From Cichorium intybus (taxonomy: Eukaryota; Streptophyta; Magnoliopsida; Asterales; Asteraceae), in contig JAKNSD010000071.1 in assembly GCA_023525715.1 (NCBI GenBank), positions 1 to 64,000 on the forward strand: 64,000 bases of DNA, in the 5' to 3' direction. A model generated the notes under the pieces. That model saw only the letters and a list, made by a program, of their open reading frames with translations. It was not told the origin of the DNA and searched no databases. Every line of letters starts with the position of its first letter. Positions within the stretch are counted from its first letter, which is position 1. The translations under genes were made by a program, and so were the position numbers. Of this stretch, positions 11,424 through 21,258 are shown piece by piece.

Positions 11424-12768
11424 AAATACCCCATACTTGAACTTTGCTTGTCCTCAAGCAATTCTTAGAATAATTTTTAGGTTAAAAATGAATCCAAATA
11501 AACAAATACAGACACCATAGAAAAAGGTCAATGTCAGTCAACATGGTCAGAATCAGTTTTGTAAGGACCCTATATATTGAACAAACATTACCCACTTTTA
11601 GCATTGTTAACCACTTTCTTTGGCTACTCGAAGGACGAATAGATTCGTCAAGATTTGGTGATTAGGAGTGTGTATCAGACAAATGAAACAGAGGATGTAC
11701 CCAGTGGGGTACTTTTCATCTACCTTTTATGAGGCTTTTATCCTATTGAAATTGGGATTTTAAATTTCCTCTGGGCAAACACCCGGTTTTGAAAGTTTCA
11801 CCCTTGTACTGTCCTTCACTGTTTACCGTCTCAAACCTTTCATTTCCTTTTTCTCATCACTAATCATAAAACTTCAATCTTCGATCTCGACAGGCCAATG
11901 TATTCTATATCTTCAGTTTTTAGCTCGGGTTAAGTCTCTAATTTTTGTAGACTTCTTGATGTTTTCGTCTTTTTGCTCTTTATTTTCTTTGAAGTCTTTA
12001 ATTAATCGTTGGATCTCTTTGACTTTTTTCTCTTTTCTCAAGAACTTGGCTTCTAAGAATTTTCTTAGATGCGTGGAAGTAGATTGTGATCAAGCTGGTA
12101 TTATCGATCAATTTTATGACTTGATCCCAATGATGTATAATAGGGGATCGTCTTCAAGTTTCATCAGGAATCCATGCGATGAATAAAAAATAGTGATGAG
12201 AAAGTGGCAATGTAAGGTTGTTTGAGACTTGGGAGTACAAAGGGTTAATCCTTTCAGAAACCAAGATGCGAATTTTCTGATAAATAATATGCAAGGCTTA
12301 TTATTTGTGTGTACACATCATCCCAATCAACCTCATCTTAACGTATCTTAATTCATTGAGCACCTGCATCTGTCTTCCAAACAAGTAGTTTCAAAGTGGT
12401 CGGTTAGGCTAAAAGTGTGATTCATTTGTTTAGTATAAAGAATTTCAGACAAAACTCAGGACCAATCTTATGATTCAATTTTTATGACTTGGAACTATGG
12501 TATCTGATTTATAAATTTTTCAAAATTTTACCCAAAATTAACCTATAAATGCTCAAAGACAAATAAAATACAAGTATAAGTACTGCAATCCCTACCCCAT
12601 ACTTGAACAATACAACGTCCCCGTTGTATAAATATTTATAAAATAAGCTTATGAAAAAGGAGTATTGGAACCGACTCCCCTGAGGTATTGTTCAGGTGAT
12701 TGCAGATGCTGAACTTGGAGCTCTCGGAATGGATCGTGAGATGTCATCGTTTCAGTGCTATCTTATTA

Positions 12769-12808
<40 letters not shown>

Positions 12809-13025
12809 TTTATAATAAGGACTGAAACAAAAGTCAGTCTTTCTGCACAATTATCAAATAAAACACGCATAATCTCAAACAATACGGTTAGATAAACACA
12901 CAAATAATAAAACACACCACAAATAAAAACACACTAAAAATTTAAAAATTCAAATCATAGTTTTTTTTTTTTTTGTTTAAGAAATCACCCAAAATAAAAA
13001 TAAATGACAAACAATACCATAAATG
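11424..13025 (-). other. Athila 3' untranslated region and polypurine tract
   Basis: The minus strand reads AAGTATGGGGTATTTT directly before the LTR (11424-11439), the expected polypurine tract. Upstream is GAGGACAAGCAAAGTTC, a phrase typical of Athila/Tat 3' ends. The remainder is non-coding. A TA dinucleotide run followed by a T run lies at about 12768-12811, and a second T run at 12961-12974. Confidence 0.75.
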
Positions 13026-14852
13026 TCAATCCAAATCCTCAGTATCATCAAATCCATGCCCCTGCGGCTGATAGTCTCCTCCTGACGGATCGTAATGAGC
13101 CCCACTAGACTGTCCTGCTCCTCCCATCCTATGATCCCATGTCGGATAGGGATACTGCGGGGGCAGCTGCAATCCTGCCTGCTGATACATGTGTCCCATG
13201 AACTGATGTGTATCATCCAGGTAGTGTCCTAGGGCATTCGCCTCTCGCTGGCGACGCAAATCCATCTGGACCATTTGGTTATAGAGGAAATTTAAATTTA
13301 CCTCTTGTTCCGGTCCTTGCTGCTCATGCTCGTATTGGCGTCGTCGGCTCTGTCTGGAAGCAGAGGGCTGTGCTGCTTCTGACCCAAATCCCGGTGGCGG
13401 AGTGGTGGTAGCAATACCGATGAAATCGTACGTGTTCGGCGCCACCCTCCGAATCATAGATTTAAAATGTGATTCGGAGAGGATTTTCGGGTACTCTGTT
13501 TTGACCGTGAGCATGTTGATGGATGAAAAATCGCCCAATTTCCTTGCGATCCGTGTAATCATGTTGCCACCGCAAATCGGGCTAAGCGTGTTTTGCCCCT
13601 TTGCTCGCTCCCTAAAGAATACCGCAATCGCGTGTGGGAGGTGGTATTTCACATCGGGGTTGATTGCTCCCCAAAGTGTTGGCAGATCTAGATACGGGCA
13701 TTTGTCAAACCCGTATGATTGGTTCACGGTGAACGCTAGAAAACGGTGGAGCATTCTGTGTATAGGATTTTGGATTTGGGAAGCTTTATTATCTCGTGGT
13801 ATTGTATTGTTGACGTTTGCTATTTCTTGAAAGAACTCACTGCATCTCCCTTCGCTGAATTCCCCTTTGTCATACGTCGAAAGATAAGCCGGGAAGTGTG
13901 GGTGAAATGCCAGCTCCTCGGGGTAAAGGTCCAGTAGATAAGCGAATCGGGCAAGGGACATATCATGCCAAGTTCCCATCAATCGGAAACGAATATCTTC
14001 TTCAGTTTCTTTCTCATATTTGAAAGTAGAAAGAAACTCTAACGTTAGCTCCATATGTACGTTTTCGTTTATCCGGAAGATGTTGTTCCAAGCCTGGTCA
14101 ATCACTACCCCAAATAATGGATCTTCGAATTGGCGGATGAGGTAAGGTGCCAGTTTGTCTGATATTCCAATTGCATCCAGCTTGTCCCAATCCACTGCTG
14201 GAGCAACATTCATATCCTTCTTTATCAAACTAGCCAAGACATGTTTTGCATCCCGGTCTTCATCTGAATTCCCAAATCTCAAATATGGGTGATTTGTTTT
14301 TGAGGTTTTGAATTTAGTTCCTGCAATGACAATACAAACAATGAGCTAAACAAGCAACAAAATCAAGCAAAGGGGTCTGGCAGGAGGCAGGCGCGGTGCG
14401 CCCCTGGGACAGGCGCAGTGCGCCCTGCGGCTGCTTCGAATCTGCCTGTGCAATCTGTTTTCAATCTAAGTTTTTGCTCAAATCCAGCCAATATACGTGT
14501 ATGCATTATGATTATTGATACAAGAGACCACACATATCACAAAACAAACATCAATTACATCTAAAATCAACATTCAAAATTCTAGGGTTTGTTCTTCCCC
14601 AATTTATCAAATTGGTGTGAATTTGATGTTTTGTATGCAATTGAAGTTTGTAAAGTAATCTACTAGTCATATGTATCAATAATCCTTTCAAAACAACACC
14701 CAAATTTGCTTATAACCAAGGAATACGTAATTTCAACTCAAGAACTTATTTTGGTAGAAATTCAATCAATTTGATGTTAAAAACTATGAAATCTAGCAAG
14801 AAAACTTAGTATAATGCACAAGGAAAGGAAGGAAACAAAGAAACATACCCAT
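13026..14852 (-). CDS. ATHILA-family 3' ORF, predicted two-exon gene
   Basis: An open frame of about 418 codons runs from 14282 down to 13026. It resembles the plant 'Arabidopsis retrotransposon ORF-1 / ATHILA' family: FLSTFKYEKETEEDIRF, then FRLMGTWHDMSLARFAYLLD, then a QSYGFDKCPYLDLPTLWGAI stretch. The last ~120 residues are polar and Gln/Pro/Gly-rich and end DDTEDLD. I see no signal peptide or membrane segment, so nothing supports an envelope function. There is no ATG at the start of this block. A GT donor at 14848 (GGGTATGT) and a TTGCAG acceptor ending at 14321 would join ATG-G (14852-14849) in frame to the block through a 528-nt intron. The splice model is inferred; the family assignment is from recalled resemblance. 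Confidence 0.7.
14321..14848 (-). other. Predicted intron of the 3' ORF transcript
   Basis: GT...AG ends, 528 nt, AT-rich. It contains one more motif pair (about 14389-14426, GGCGC-GGT-GCGCC and GGCGC-AGT-GCGCC). Removing it puts the upstream ATG in frame. Confidence 0.5.
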
Positions 14853-14979
14853 ATATGAAGATTAACCAAGAAATATGAAGCAAAAATCGAGTTTTGGAGG
14901 TGTTTGGTTCGGCTCCTGCTCGGCGGATCGCGCTAGAGGGGAGAAGGGATGGTAAAAATGAATTATTGACAGCTTACCT

Positions 14980-15034
14980 GCTTTTTATACCCACGAACCG
15001 GCGCGGTGCGCCCCTACCTGGGCGGGGTGCGCCC
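14980..15034 (-). promoter_or_regulatory. Internal promoter ahead of the Athila 3' ORF
   Basis: Minus-strand GGGTATAAAAAGCAGG (14978-14993) is a good TATA box. Just upstream lies the pair GGCGCACCGCGCC and GGGCGCACCCCGCCC (14999-15034). This motif pair also stands in triplicate before the TATA box in the LTR. About 130 nt downstream of the TATA is the predicted start codon of the 3' ORF. A subgenomic promoter is inferred. Confidence 0.6.
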
Positions 15035-15360
15035 AGCGCCTGACTTTCCCCCTTTGAAGCTTATAAATTTTCCTTCTAATTTCACTTCTTGATTGTTTTA
15101 TTTATTTTATTTTCACCACACATTTTTATTTTATTTTATATGTTATATTTTTCTATTTTTTTTTATTTATTATTATTATATTTTTTTTTTATATATATAA
15201 TTTTATTATTATTATTATTATTTTTTTTTTAATAAAAATCAAATAAAACCAAAGAAAAAAAAATAACAAATAACACATACCAATCAAAAACTCGGGTTGC
15301 CTCCCGGTAGCGCTTCTTTTTCATAGATTTGGAGTCTTTTTAGCTGGACTCCATTCCACT
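15035..15360 (-). other. Low-complexity spacer between pol and the 3' promoter
   Basis: This contains long T/A and ATT runs (15110-15260). The phrase complementary to CGGGAGGCAACCCG at about 15294-15308 is common directly after Athila integrase. Confidence 0.6.
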
Positions 15361-18300
15361 CTAAGGTTCTACTGTTTGGAGTGGGATGTCTTCGCGTTCG
15401 TTCTCGATGTGAACGCCTTCCTCGTACCGCTTAAGTCTGTGTCCGTTCACTTTGAAGGTCTCTCCTCCTTCCTTAAAAAGATCCACAGCCCCGTGTGGAT
15501 ACACTGCTTTTATTGTGAACGGACCATACCATCTTGTCCTCAGCTTTCCAGGGAATAGTCTTAAACGTGAATTATAAAGTAAGACTTTTTCCCCTGGTTG
15601 GAAATCTTTGTTTCCTTTTAACCTTGAGTCGTGCCACCTTTTGATCTTGTCTTTGTAGATCGCTGAATTTTCGTATGCGTCATTTCGCAGTTCATTTAGC
15701 TCATTTAATTGACACAAACGGTTAGTACTGACAAGATTAAAATCAATGTTACACGATTTCAAGGCCCAGAATGCCTTGTGTTCAACCTCAACTGGGAGGT
15801 GACAAGCTTTTCCATACACCAATTTGTAGGGGGTAGTGCCAGTAGGTGTTTTAAAAGCGGTTCGAAAAGCCCAGAGTGCATCATCAAGCTTTTCGGACCA
15901 ATCTTTTCGACTAGTTCCCACGGATCTTTCCAAAATTCGTTTTAAAGCCCTGTTTGTGATCTCCGTTTGACCACTTGATTGCGGGTGATAAGGTGTGGAG
16001 ATTCGATGGGTCACCCCATACTTATTTAAAGCATTCTCCATTTGTTTGTTGCAAAAATGAGTACCCCTATCGCTTATAAGAGCTTTAGGGACACCGAAAC
16101 GTGCAAAAATGGTTTTCAAAAATTTAACCACACCTCGAGCATCATTTGTGGGTAAAGCTTTTGCTTCAGCCCACTTTGATACGTAGTCAACCGCAACCAA
16201 TATGTATTTGTTTCCTTGGGAATTAGGAAAAGGCCCCATAAAGTCAATACCCCATACATCGAAAATTTCACATACCTGTATAGAATGCAATGGCATTTCA
16301 TTTTTGGAGGAGATATTACCCGCTCGTTGACATGGATCGCATGTCTTGACGAAAGTTGTTGCGTCCTTGAAGATTGTGGGCCAATAAAAGCCTGCTTCAA
16401 ACACTTTTCGCGCGGTGTAATTCGCTCCGTGATGTCCACCTGTAGGTCCTTGATGGCATTGCTTAAGTATGTCTTGAATTTCCTTCCCGTGTACACACCT
16501 CCTTATGATGTTATCCGGACATGATCGGAAAAGGTATGGCTCATCCCATAGGTAGTACTTGATGTCGGCAAAGAACTTTTTCTTCTGTTGATGAGTAAGC
16601 CCTTTGATCAGCACTTTGGCTGCAAGGTAGTTCACAATGTCCGCATACCAAGGAGTTTCCATTTTAACATGAATTGACATTACATGTTCTTCAGGGAAGG
16701 AGTCGTTTACTTCCTTTTCTTTTCTCGCCTTCTGCTCCGCATTCTCCAGTCTTGACAAATGATCTGCTGCCAAATTCTCGGATCCTTTCTTGTCTTGAAT
16801 CTCAATATCAAATTCTTGTAACAGCAAGACCCAACGAATTAAGCGGGGTTTGGCATCTTGCTTGTTGAACAGGTACTTGATTGCTGAGTGATCTGTATAG
16901 ACAATGGTTTTTGATAAAATTAGATAAGGCCGGAATTTATCAAAAGCATACACTACTGCTAGGAGTTCTTTTTCAGTGGTAGTGTAGTTTTCTTGAGCAG
17001 GATTCAGAGTCTTGCTGATGTAGTAGATTGGCTTGAACTTCTTGTCGATTCTTTGGCCCAGGACGGCTCCCAACGCGATATCACTTGCGTCTGTCATTAG
17101 TTCAAAAGGCAAATTCCAGTCTGGGCCGATCATGATTGGAGCAGTGGTTAATTTAAGCTTCAAAAATTCAAAAGCATTAACACATTCATCATTAAAATCA
17201 AATTTTACATCATTTTGTAAAAGTTGTGTTAAAGGTTTTGTGATTTTAGAAAAATCCTTTATAAATCTCCGGTAAAAACCGGCATGTCCCAAGAAGCTTC
17301 TGACTCCTTTCACGTTGGTCGGTGGTGGAAGCTTAGCAATGACTTCAACTTTTGCTATGTCGACTTCAATCCCTCGACCCGACACTTTGTGGCCCAAGAC
17401 TATTCCCTCTTTAACCATGAAGTGGCATTTCTCCCAATTGAGCACTAGATTGGTTTCTTCACATCGTTTAAGCATTTTGTCTAGATTAGACAAACAATCG
17501 GTGAATGAGTTACCAAAAAGTGAGAAGTCATCCATGAAAACCTCCATTGAGTTTTCCATCATGTCATGGAAGATTGCCGAGACACATCTTTGAAAAGTGG
17601 CTGGAGCATTGCATAGACCAAAAGGCATTCTTCGGTATGCGAAGATTCCTTGAGGGCAGGTGAAAGTGGTCTTTTCTTGATCTTCTGGGTCAATGGGAAT
17701 TTGAAAATAACCTGAAAAACCATCCAAAAAACAGTAATATGCTTTTCCTGATAAACGTTCAAGCATTTGATCAATGAAGGGAAGAGGAAAATGGTCTTTT
17801 CGTGTTGCATCGTTTAATTTGCGATAATCGATGCACACCCGCCATCCAGTCACTGTTCTGGTAGGTATAACTTCATTCTTTTCGTTGGTAATGACGGTTA
17901 TTCCTCCCTTCTTTGGAACGACATGGATAGGGCTGACCCATTTGCTGTCAGAAATTGGGTAGATGATACCCGCATCAAGTAGCTTCATGATCTCTTTATC
18001 CACCACCTCTTGCATTTTAGGGTTAAGTCTTCTTTGGTGCTGGGCCGATGGCTTTGAGTCTTCTTCCATCAGTATCTTGTGAGAGCATATGGTAGGGCTT
18101 ATTCCTTTGATGTCTGAGATGCTCCATGCGATGGCATTCTTCCTTCTTTTTAGAACTTTCATAAGTTCTTCTTTCTCCTCTTGGCTCAATTCAGCAGAAA
18201 TGACAACTGGGTGCTCTTTGGTCTCAGTTAAAAATGCATACTCCAAATGGTTTGGAAGTATTTTCAATTCTGGAATGCTCTGGTTCCTTGGAGAATTTTG

Positions 18301-20697
18301 TCTTGGAAGTATAGTTTCATCTTGGTCAGCAAAATGAGGTTCATCTTTCAATAGTTCTTCCAGTTCCTTCAGATCCTTTTCTGGATCGAAAGATTTCTCA
18401 GCAAGTTGCATTTCATGACTGTGGTTTTCTTCTTGTATCGCCCTTGCCTCTTCTTCCAATAGCAAATCGAAAGTGTCGATATGGAAGACCGTGTCGTCAC
18501 TCATTGTCGAGTGTTTGATCGTATGGTCCATGCCAAAGGTGATGGCGTCAGTGCCAACCCTAATGGTTAGTTTTGTGTCATGGACGTCTATTAATGCTCT
18601 TGCTGTGGCCAAAAAGGGTCTTCCGAGAAGAATGGGAACTTCATCATCTTCCTCCATATCCAGTATGACAAAATCTACAGGAAAAACAAATTTGTCAACT
18701 TTAACAAGAAGATCTTCTACAATACCTCTAGGATAAGTTACCGCCTTATTAGCAAGATTAATTGCCATTCGAACGGGTTTTGGTTCTGGTAGATTTAGTT
18801 TCTTGTAAAATGAATATGGCATTAAATTTATACTAGCGCCTAAGTCTGCTAAACCATAGCTACTAGCATGGTTTCCAAATGTACAAGGGAGATGTAAACC
18901 GCCGGGATCTCCCACTTTCTCTGGTAAGTTTTTCATCATCATAGCGTAGCATTTTTCACTTAATGTGACCAATGACACTTCTTCCATTTTCTTGCGGTTA
19001 GTGAGAAGGTCCTTGAGGAATTTGGCGTATTTTGGCATTTGTGTGATTGCATCAACGAAAGGAATGTTGATGCTGAGCTGCTTTAGGTGTTCAAGGAATT
19101 TCTTGAATTCTTTGTCTTCTTTCTCTTTCTTCAACCGTTGAGGAAATGGAATGGTCGGTTGATGTGGCTCTGGTGAGAATGTTTCTTTTGTTCCTTCACC
19201 CTTTGTATGCTCATTCTCCGCTGTACCTATTTTTGATTCAGGAGTTGAATTAATTTCGGGTTCCATGACTGCTGGTGGGATGATTTTACCACTTCTGGTA
19301 GTTATTGCTTTTGCTTGGGCTCGTGGGTTCGGCTCGGTGTTGGTGGGAAGCGTTCCTGGTAATCTTTCCTGCAAAACTTTAGATATTTGGCCAATTTGGT
19401 TTTCGATGTTTTGAATGGAGGCTGCTTGATTTCTCAGTTGAACTTCGGTTGCTGAGTGTCTCTTTTCTGATCCTTCCATAAATTTCCCCAATATGTCTTC
19501 TAAGCTTGGCTTCTTTTCTTGGGTATGTTGTGGGTTAAATCCTGGTGGTGCCTGTTTATGTTGATTATAAGGTTGTTGCTGGCGTTCGAATGGTGGTTGT
19601 TGCCTCTGTTGTTGGTTGTAAAAATCATTTCCTCCCCGCCAGTTATTTCTTCGTATCGGGTAGTCGAATCTGTCTCCGGATGAGTAACACGCATCTGCTT
19701 TCTTGTTACCGTCTTCATCGTAAGGACAGTCTTTTTGTAAGTGAGGACCGCTGCAGTTGTCACATCCTACCGCGATGGCATGGATGCTTTGATTCATTTT
19801 CTTGAGGTCTCTCCCAAATTGGTCCAGTCGGTTATGTATGGCTGACATTCCTTCCACTGCTTCTTCCTTTAGCTTCCTTCGACATGACGGATCTCTTGAG
19901 GAATGGTAGTGGTGGGAATGTTTTGCAAGTTCCTCAATTCTTTCGTAAGCATCTGTGGCGGTTAGGTTTATGAGTGGTCCTCGCCCGTCGAGTAATTGTC
20001 TGGTTTGTGTATTGATGCAATCATAGAACTTCTGCACTTTCTGATGTTTGTCCATATCGTGTTGTGGACAATCTTGAATCAGTTCTTTGAATCGACTCCA
20101 TGCTTGGTACAAAGTTTCATCTTCGTCTTGAAGGAAGTTTTGAATTTTTGCTTTCATTTTATTGATTTTGGAAGGTGGAGTGTATTCTTCAATGAAATCA
20201 TATTTTAATCCGTCCCAGGTAGTGATGGAACCTGGAGGTAGTCTCTTTAACCATTTCTTTGCACCTTCGCGTAGCGTCATTGGAAAAATTCGTAACATGA
20301 TTGCGTCTGAGGAAATTCCTGGAATGTTGAAACAGTCAGTTATTTCCGTGACTTGCTCGATGTGTTCGACTGGATCTTCGTCTTCCGTCCCTTTGAAAGT
20401 AATTCCTTTTAGAGCGGAAAGGTAATGGCCTTTAAGCTCAAAATTTGCATTTTCAGGAATTTTTGGGCGTATGAGGCTTGGTCCTGTTCCGTCTCTTGCT
20501 CGGTTGTAGTATGCTTTCAAGGTTGGTTCTGTTTCGTTTAATGGGGCAGCCATTTCTTCGATCGGTTCTTCCTTTGGGAAGATGCTTCGTCTTGTTTTTC
20601 TCCTTAAGTTAAATTCACGTTCTGGTTCGTTTAGTGCCGGTATAATGTTCGGTTGTGAATTTCGGGTCATAAACTGCACATAAGAAACTGTTTGCAA
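15361..20697 (-). CDS. Athila gag-pol polyprotein, intact (1778 aa)
   Basis: One uninterrupted frame; the start used is the first ATG (20697). Gag spans roughly residues 70-300 (retrotransposon gag domain around ALKGITFKGTEDEDP and LPPGSITTWDGL). It has a CCHC-like knuckle, CDNCSGPHLQKDC, near 311. The protease has ADLGASINLMP near 619, with DLGAS in place of D[ST]GA, as is usual in Athila/Tat, and ILLGRPFLA near 690. RT has FLDGFSGYFQIP near 987 and VFMDDFSLFG near 1050. RNase H has LMTDASDIALGAVLG near 1203 and ends near AADHLSRLE. Integrase has the HHCC domain (HHGANY...CDPCQRAG, ~1425-1455). Its core residues are in WGIDFMGPF, LISDRGTHF and HPQSSGQTEI. Complete and potentially functional, inserted in the copia pol. 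Confidence 0.95.
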   Translation of the reverse strand: MQTVSYVQFMTRNSQPNIIPALNEPEREFNLRRKTRRSIFPKEEPIEEMAAPLNETEPTLKAYYNRARDGTGPSLIRPKIPENANFELKGHYLSALKGITFKGTEDEDPVEHIEQVTEITDCFNIPGISSDAIMLRIFPMTLREGAKKWLKRLPPGSITTWDGLKYDFIEEYTPPSKINKMKAKIQNFLQDEDETLYQAWSRFKELIQDCPQHDMDKHQKVQKFYDCINTQTRQLLDGRGPLINLTATDAYERIEELAKHSHHYHSSRDPSCRRKLKEEAVEGMSAIHNRLDQFGRDLKKMNQSIHAIAVGCDNCSGPHLQKDCPYDEDGNKKADACYSSGDRFDYPIRRNNWRGGNDFYNQQQRQQPPFERQQQPYNQHKQAPPGFNPQHTQEKKPSLEDILGKFMEGSEKRHSATEVQLRNQAASIQNIENQIGQISKVLQERLPGTLPTNTEPNPRAQAKAITTRSGKIIPPAVMEPEINSTPESKIGTAENEHTKGEGTKETFSPEPHQPTIPFPQRLKKEKEDKEFKKFLEHLKQLSINIPFVDAITQMPKYAKFLKDLLTNRKKMEEVSLVTLSEKCYAMMMKNLPEKVGDPGGLHLPCTFGNHASSYGLADLGASINLMPYSFYKKLNLPEPKPVRMAINLANKAVTYPRGIVEDLLVKVDKFVFPVDFVILDMEEDDEVPILLGRPFLATARALIDVHDTKLTIRVGTDAITFGMDHTIKHSTMSDDTVFHIDTFDLLLEEEARAIQEENHSHEMQLAEKSFDPEKDLKELEELLKDEPHFADQDETILPRQNSPRNQSIPELKILPNHLEYAFLTETKEHPVVISAELSQEEKEELMKVLKRRKNAIAWSISDIKGISPTICSHKILMEEDSKPSAQHQRRLNPKMQEVVDKEIMKLLDAGIIYPISDSKWVSPIHVVPKKGGITVITNEKNEVIPTRTVTGWRVCIDYRKLNDATRKDHFPLPFIDQMLERLSGKAYYCFLDGFSGYFQIPIDPEDQEKTTFTCPQGIFAYRRMPFGLCNAPATFQRCVSAIFHDMMENSMEVFMDDFSLFGNSFTDCLSNLDKMLKRCEETNLVLNWEKCHFMVKEGIVLGHKVSGRGIEVDIAKVEVIAKLPPPTNVKGVRSFLGHAGFYRRFIKDFSKITKPLTQLLQNDVKFDFNDECVNAFEFLKLKLTTAPIMIGPDWNLPFELMTDASDIALGAVLGQRIDKKFKPIYYISKTLNPAQENYTTTEKELLAVVYAFDKFRPYLILSKTIVYTDHSAIKYLFNKQDAKPRLIRWVLLLQEFDIEIQDKKGSENLAADHLSRLENAEQKARKEKEVNDSFPEEHVMSIHVKMETPWYADIVNYLAAKVLIKGLTHQQKKKFFADIKYYLWDEPYLFRSCPDNIIRRCVHGKEIQDILKQCHQGPTGGHHGANYTARKVFEAGFYWPTIFKDATTFVKTCDPCQRAGNISSKNEMPLHSIQVCEIFDVWGIDFMGPFPNSQGNKYILVAVDYVSKWAEAKALPTNDARGVVKFLKTIFARFGVPKALISDRGTHFCNKQMENALNKYGVTHRISTPYHPQSSGQTEITNRALKRILERSVGTSRKDWSEKLDDALWAFRTAFKTPTGTTPYKLVYGKACHLPVEVEHKAFWALKSCNIDFNLVSTNRLCQLNELNELRNDAYENSAIYKDKIKRWHDSRLKGNKDFQPGEKVLLYNSRLRLFPGKLRTRWYGPFTIKAVYPHGAVDLFKEGGETFKVNGHRLKRYEEGVHIENEREDIPLQTVEP

Positions 20698-21258
20698 GTT
20701 GGGTGCGTTTCCCTTTTTTTTTTATTTTAAATATTTTTTTTTTAAAAGAATTAAATAATTTTAAAATAGAATATTTTTTTTTTATAGAATTAATATTTTA
20801 TAAAAATAACAAATGGAATAAAAAATTTAAAACCCTTTAAAACCTTTATGTAATTAATTAGTTATAACAACCGAATGTCTTATCAAATCCACTATAATGC
20901 GTTGACTATCAAATAAAGAACGGCCAGGCAGGACAGTAGGGAGGCAGGACTCTTTCGGTCAATGACCTTTCGAAAATCCAACAACCAAACCGGATCTGTC
21001 TATTCTGACACCGTTCTCGTAAGTAGAATTACTAGCATGATAGTTGGATTGATAATCAATTTAGTTTGAAATAACTAAATGAATTGCAAGCGGGTCTTAA
21101 AATTATTTAGTAAACAAACATAGAGAAATACATGCAAGCTTTGAAACAAACTAGAAAAATTAACTTCCTACGGTAGAAACCGTAAAAAGGATCGATTGAC
21201 TAACAATTGTAAACAATAAAATTAATTGAATAATTCCCCGGCAACGGCGCCAAAAACT
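20698..21258 (-). other. Athila 5' leader with primer-binding site
   Basis: Minus-strand TTTTTGGCGCCGTTGCCGGG (about 21237-21256) starts just after the 5' LTR and is the Asp-type primer site of Athila/Tat elements. The 560-nt leader has no ORF and several A/T runs near 20710-20790. Confidence 0.85.

Noticed and set aside
13026..14282. Envelope-like protein in the Athila 3' ORF
   Set aside because: No signal peptide or hydrophobic membrane segment is visible; it matches the ATHILA ORF type instead.
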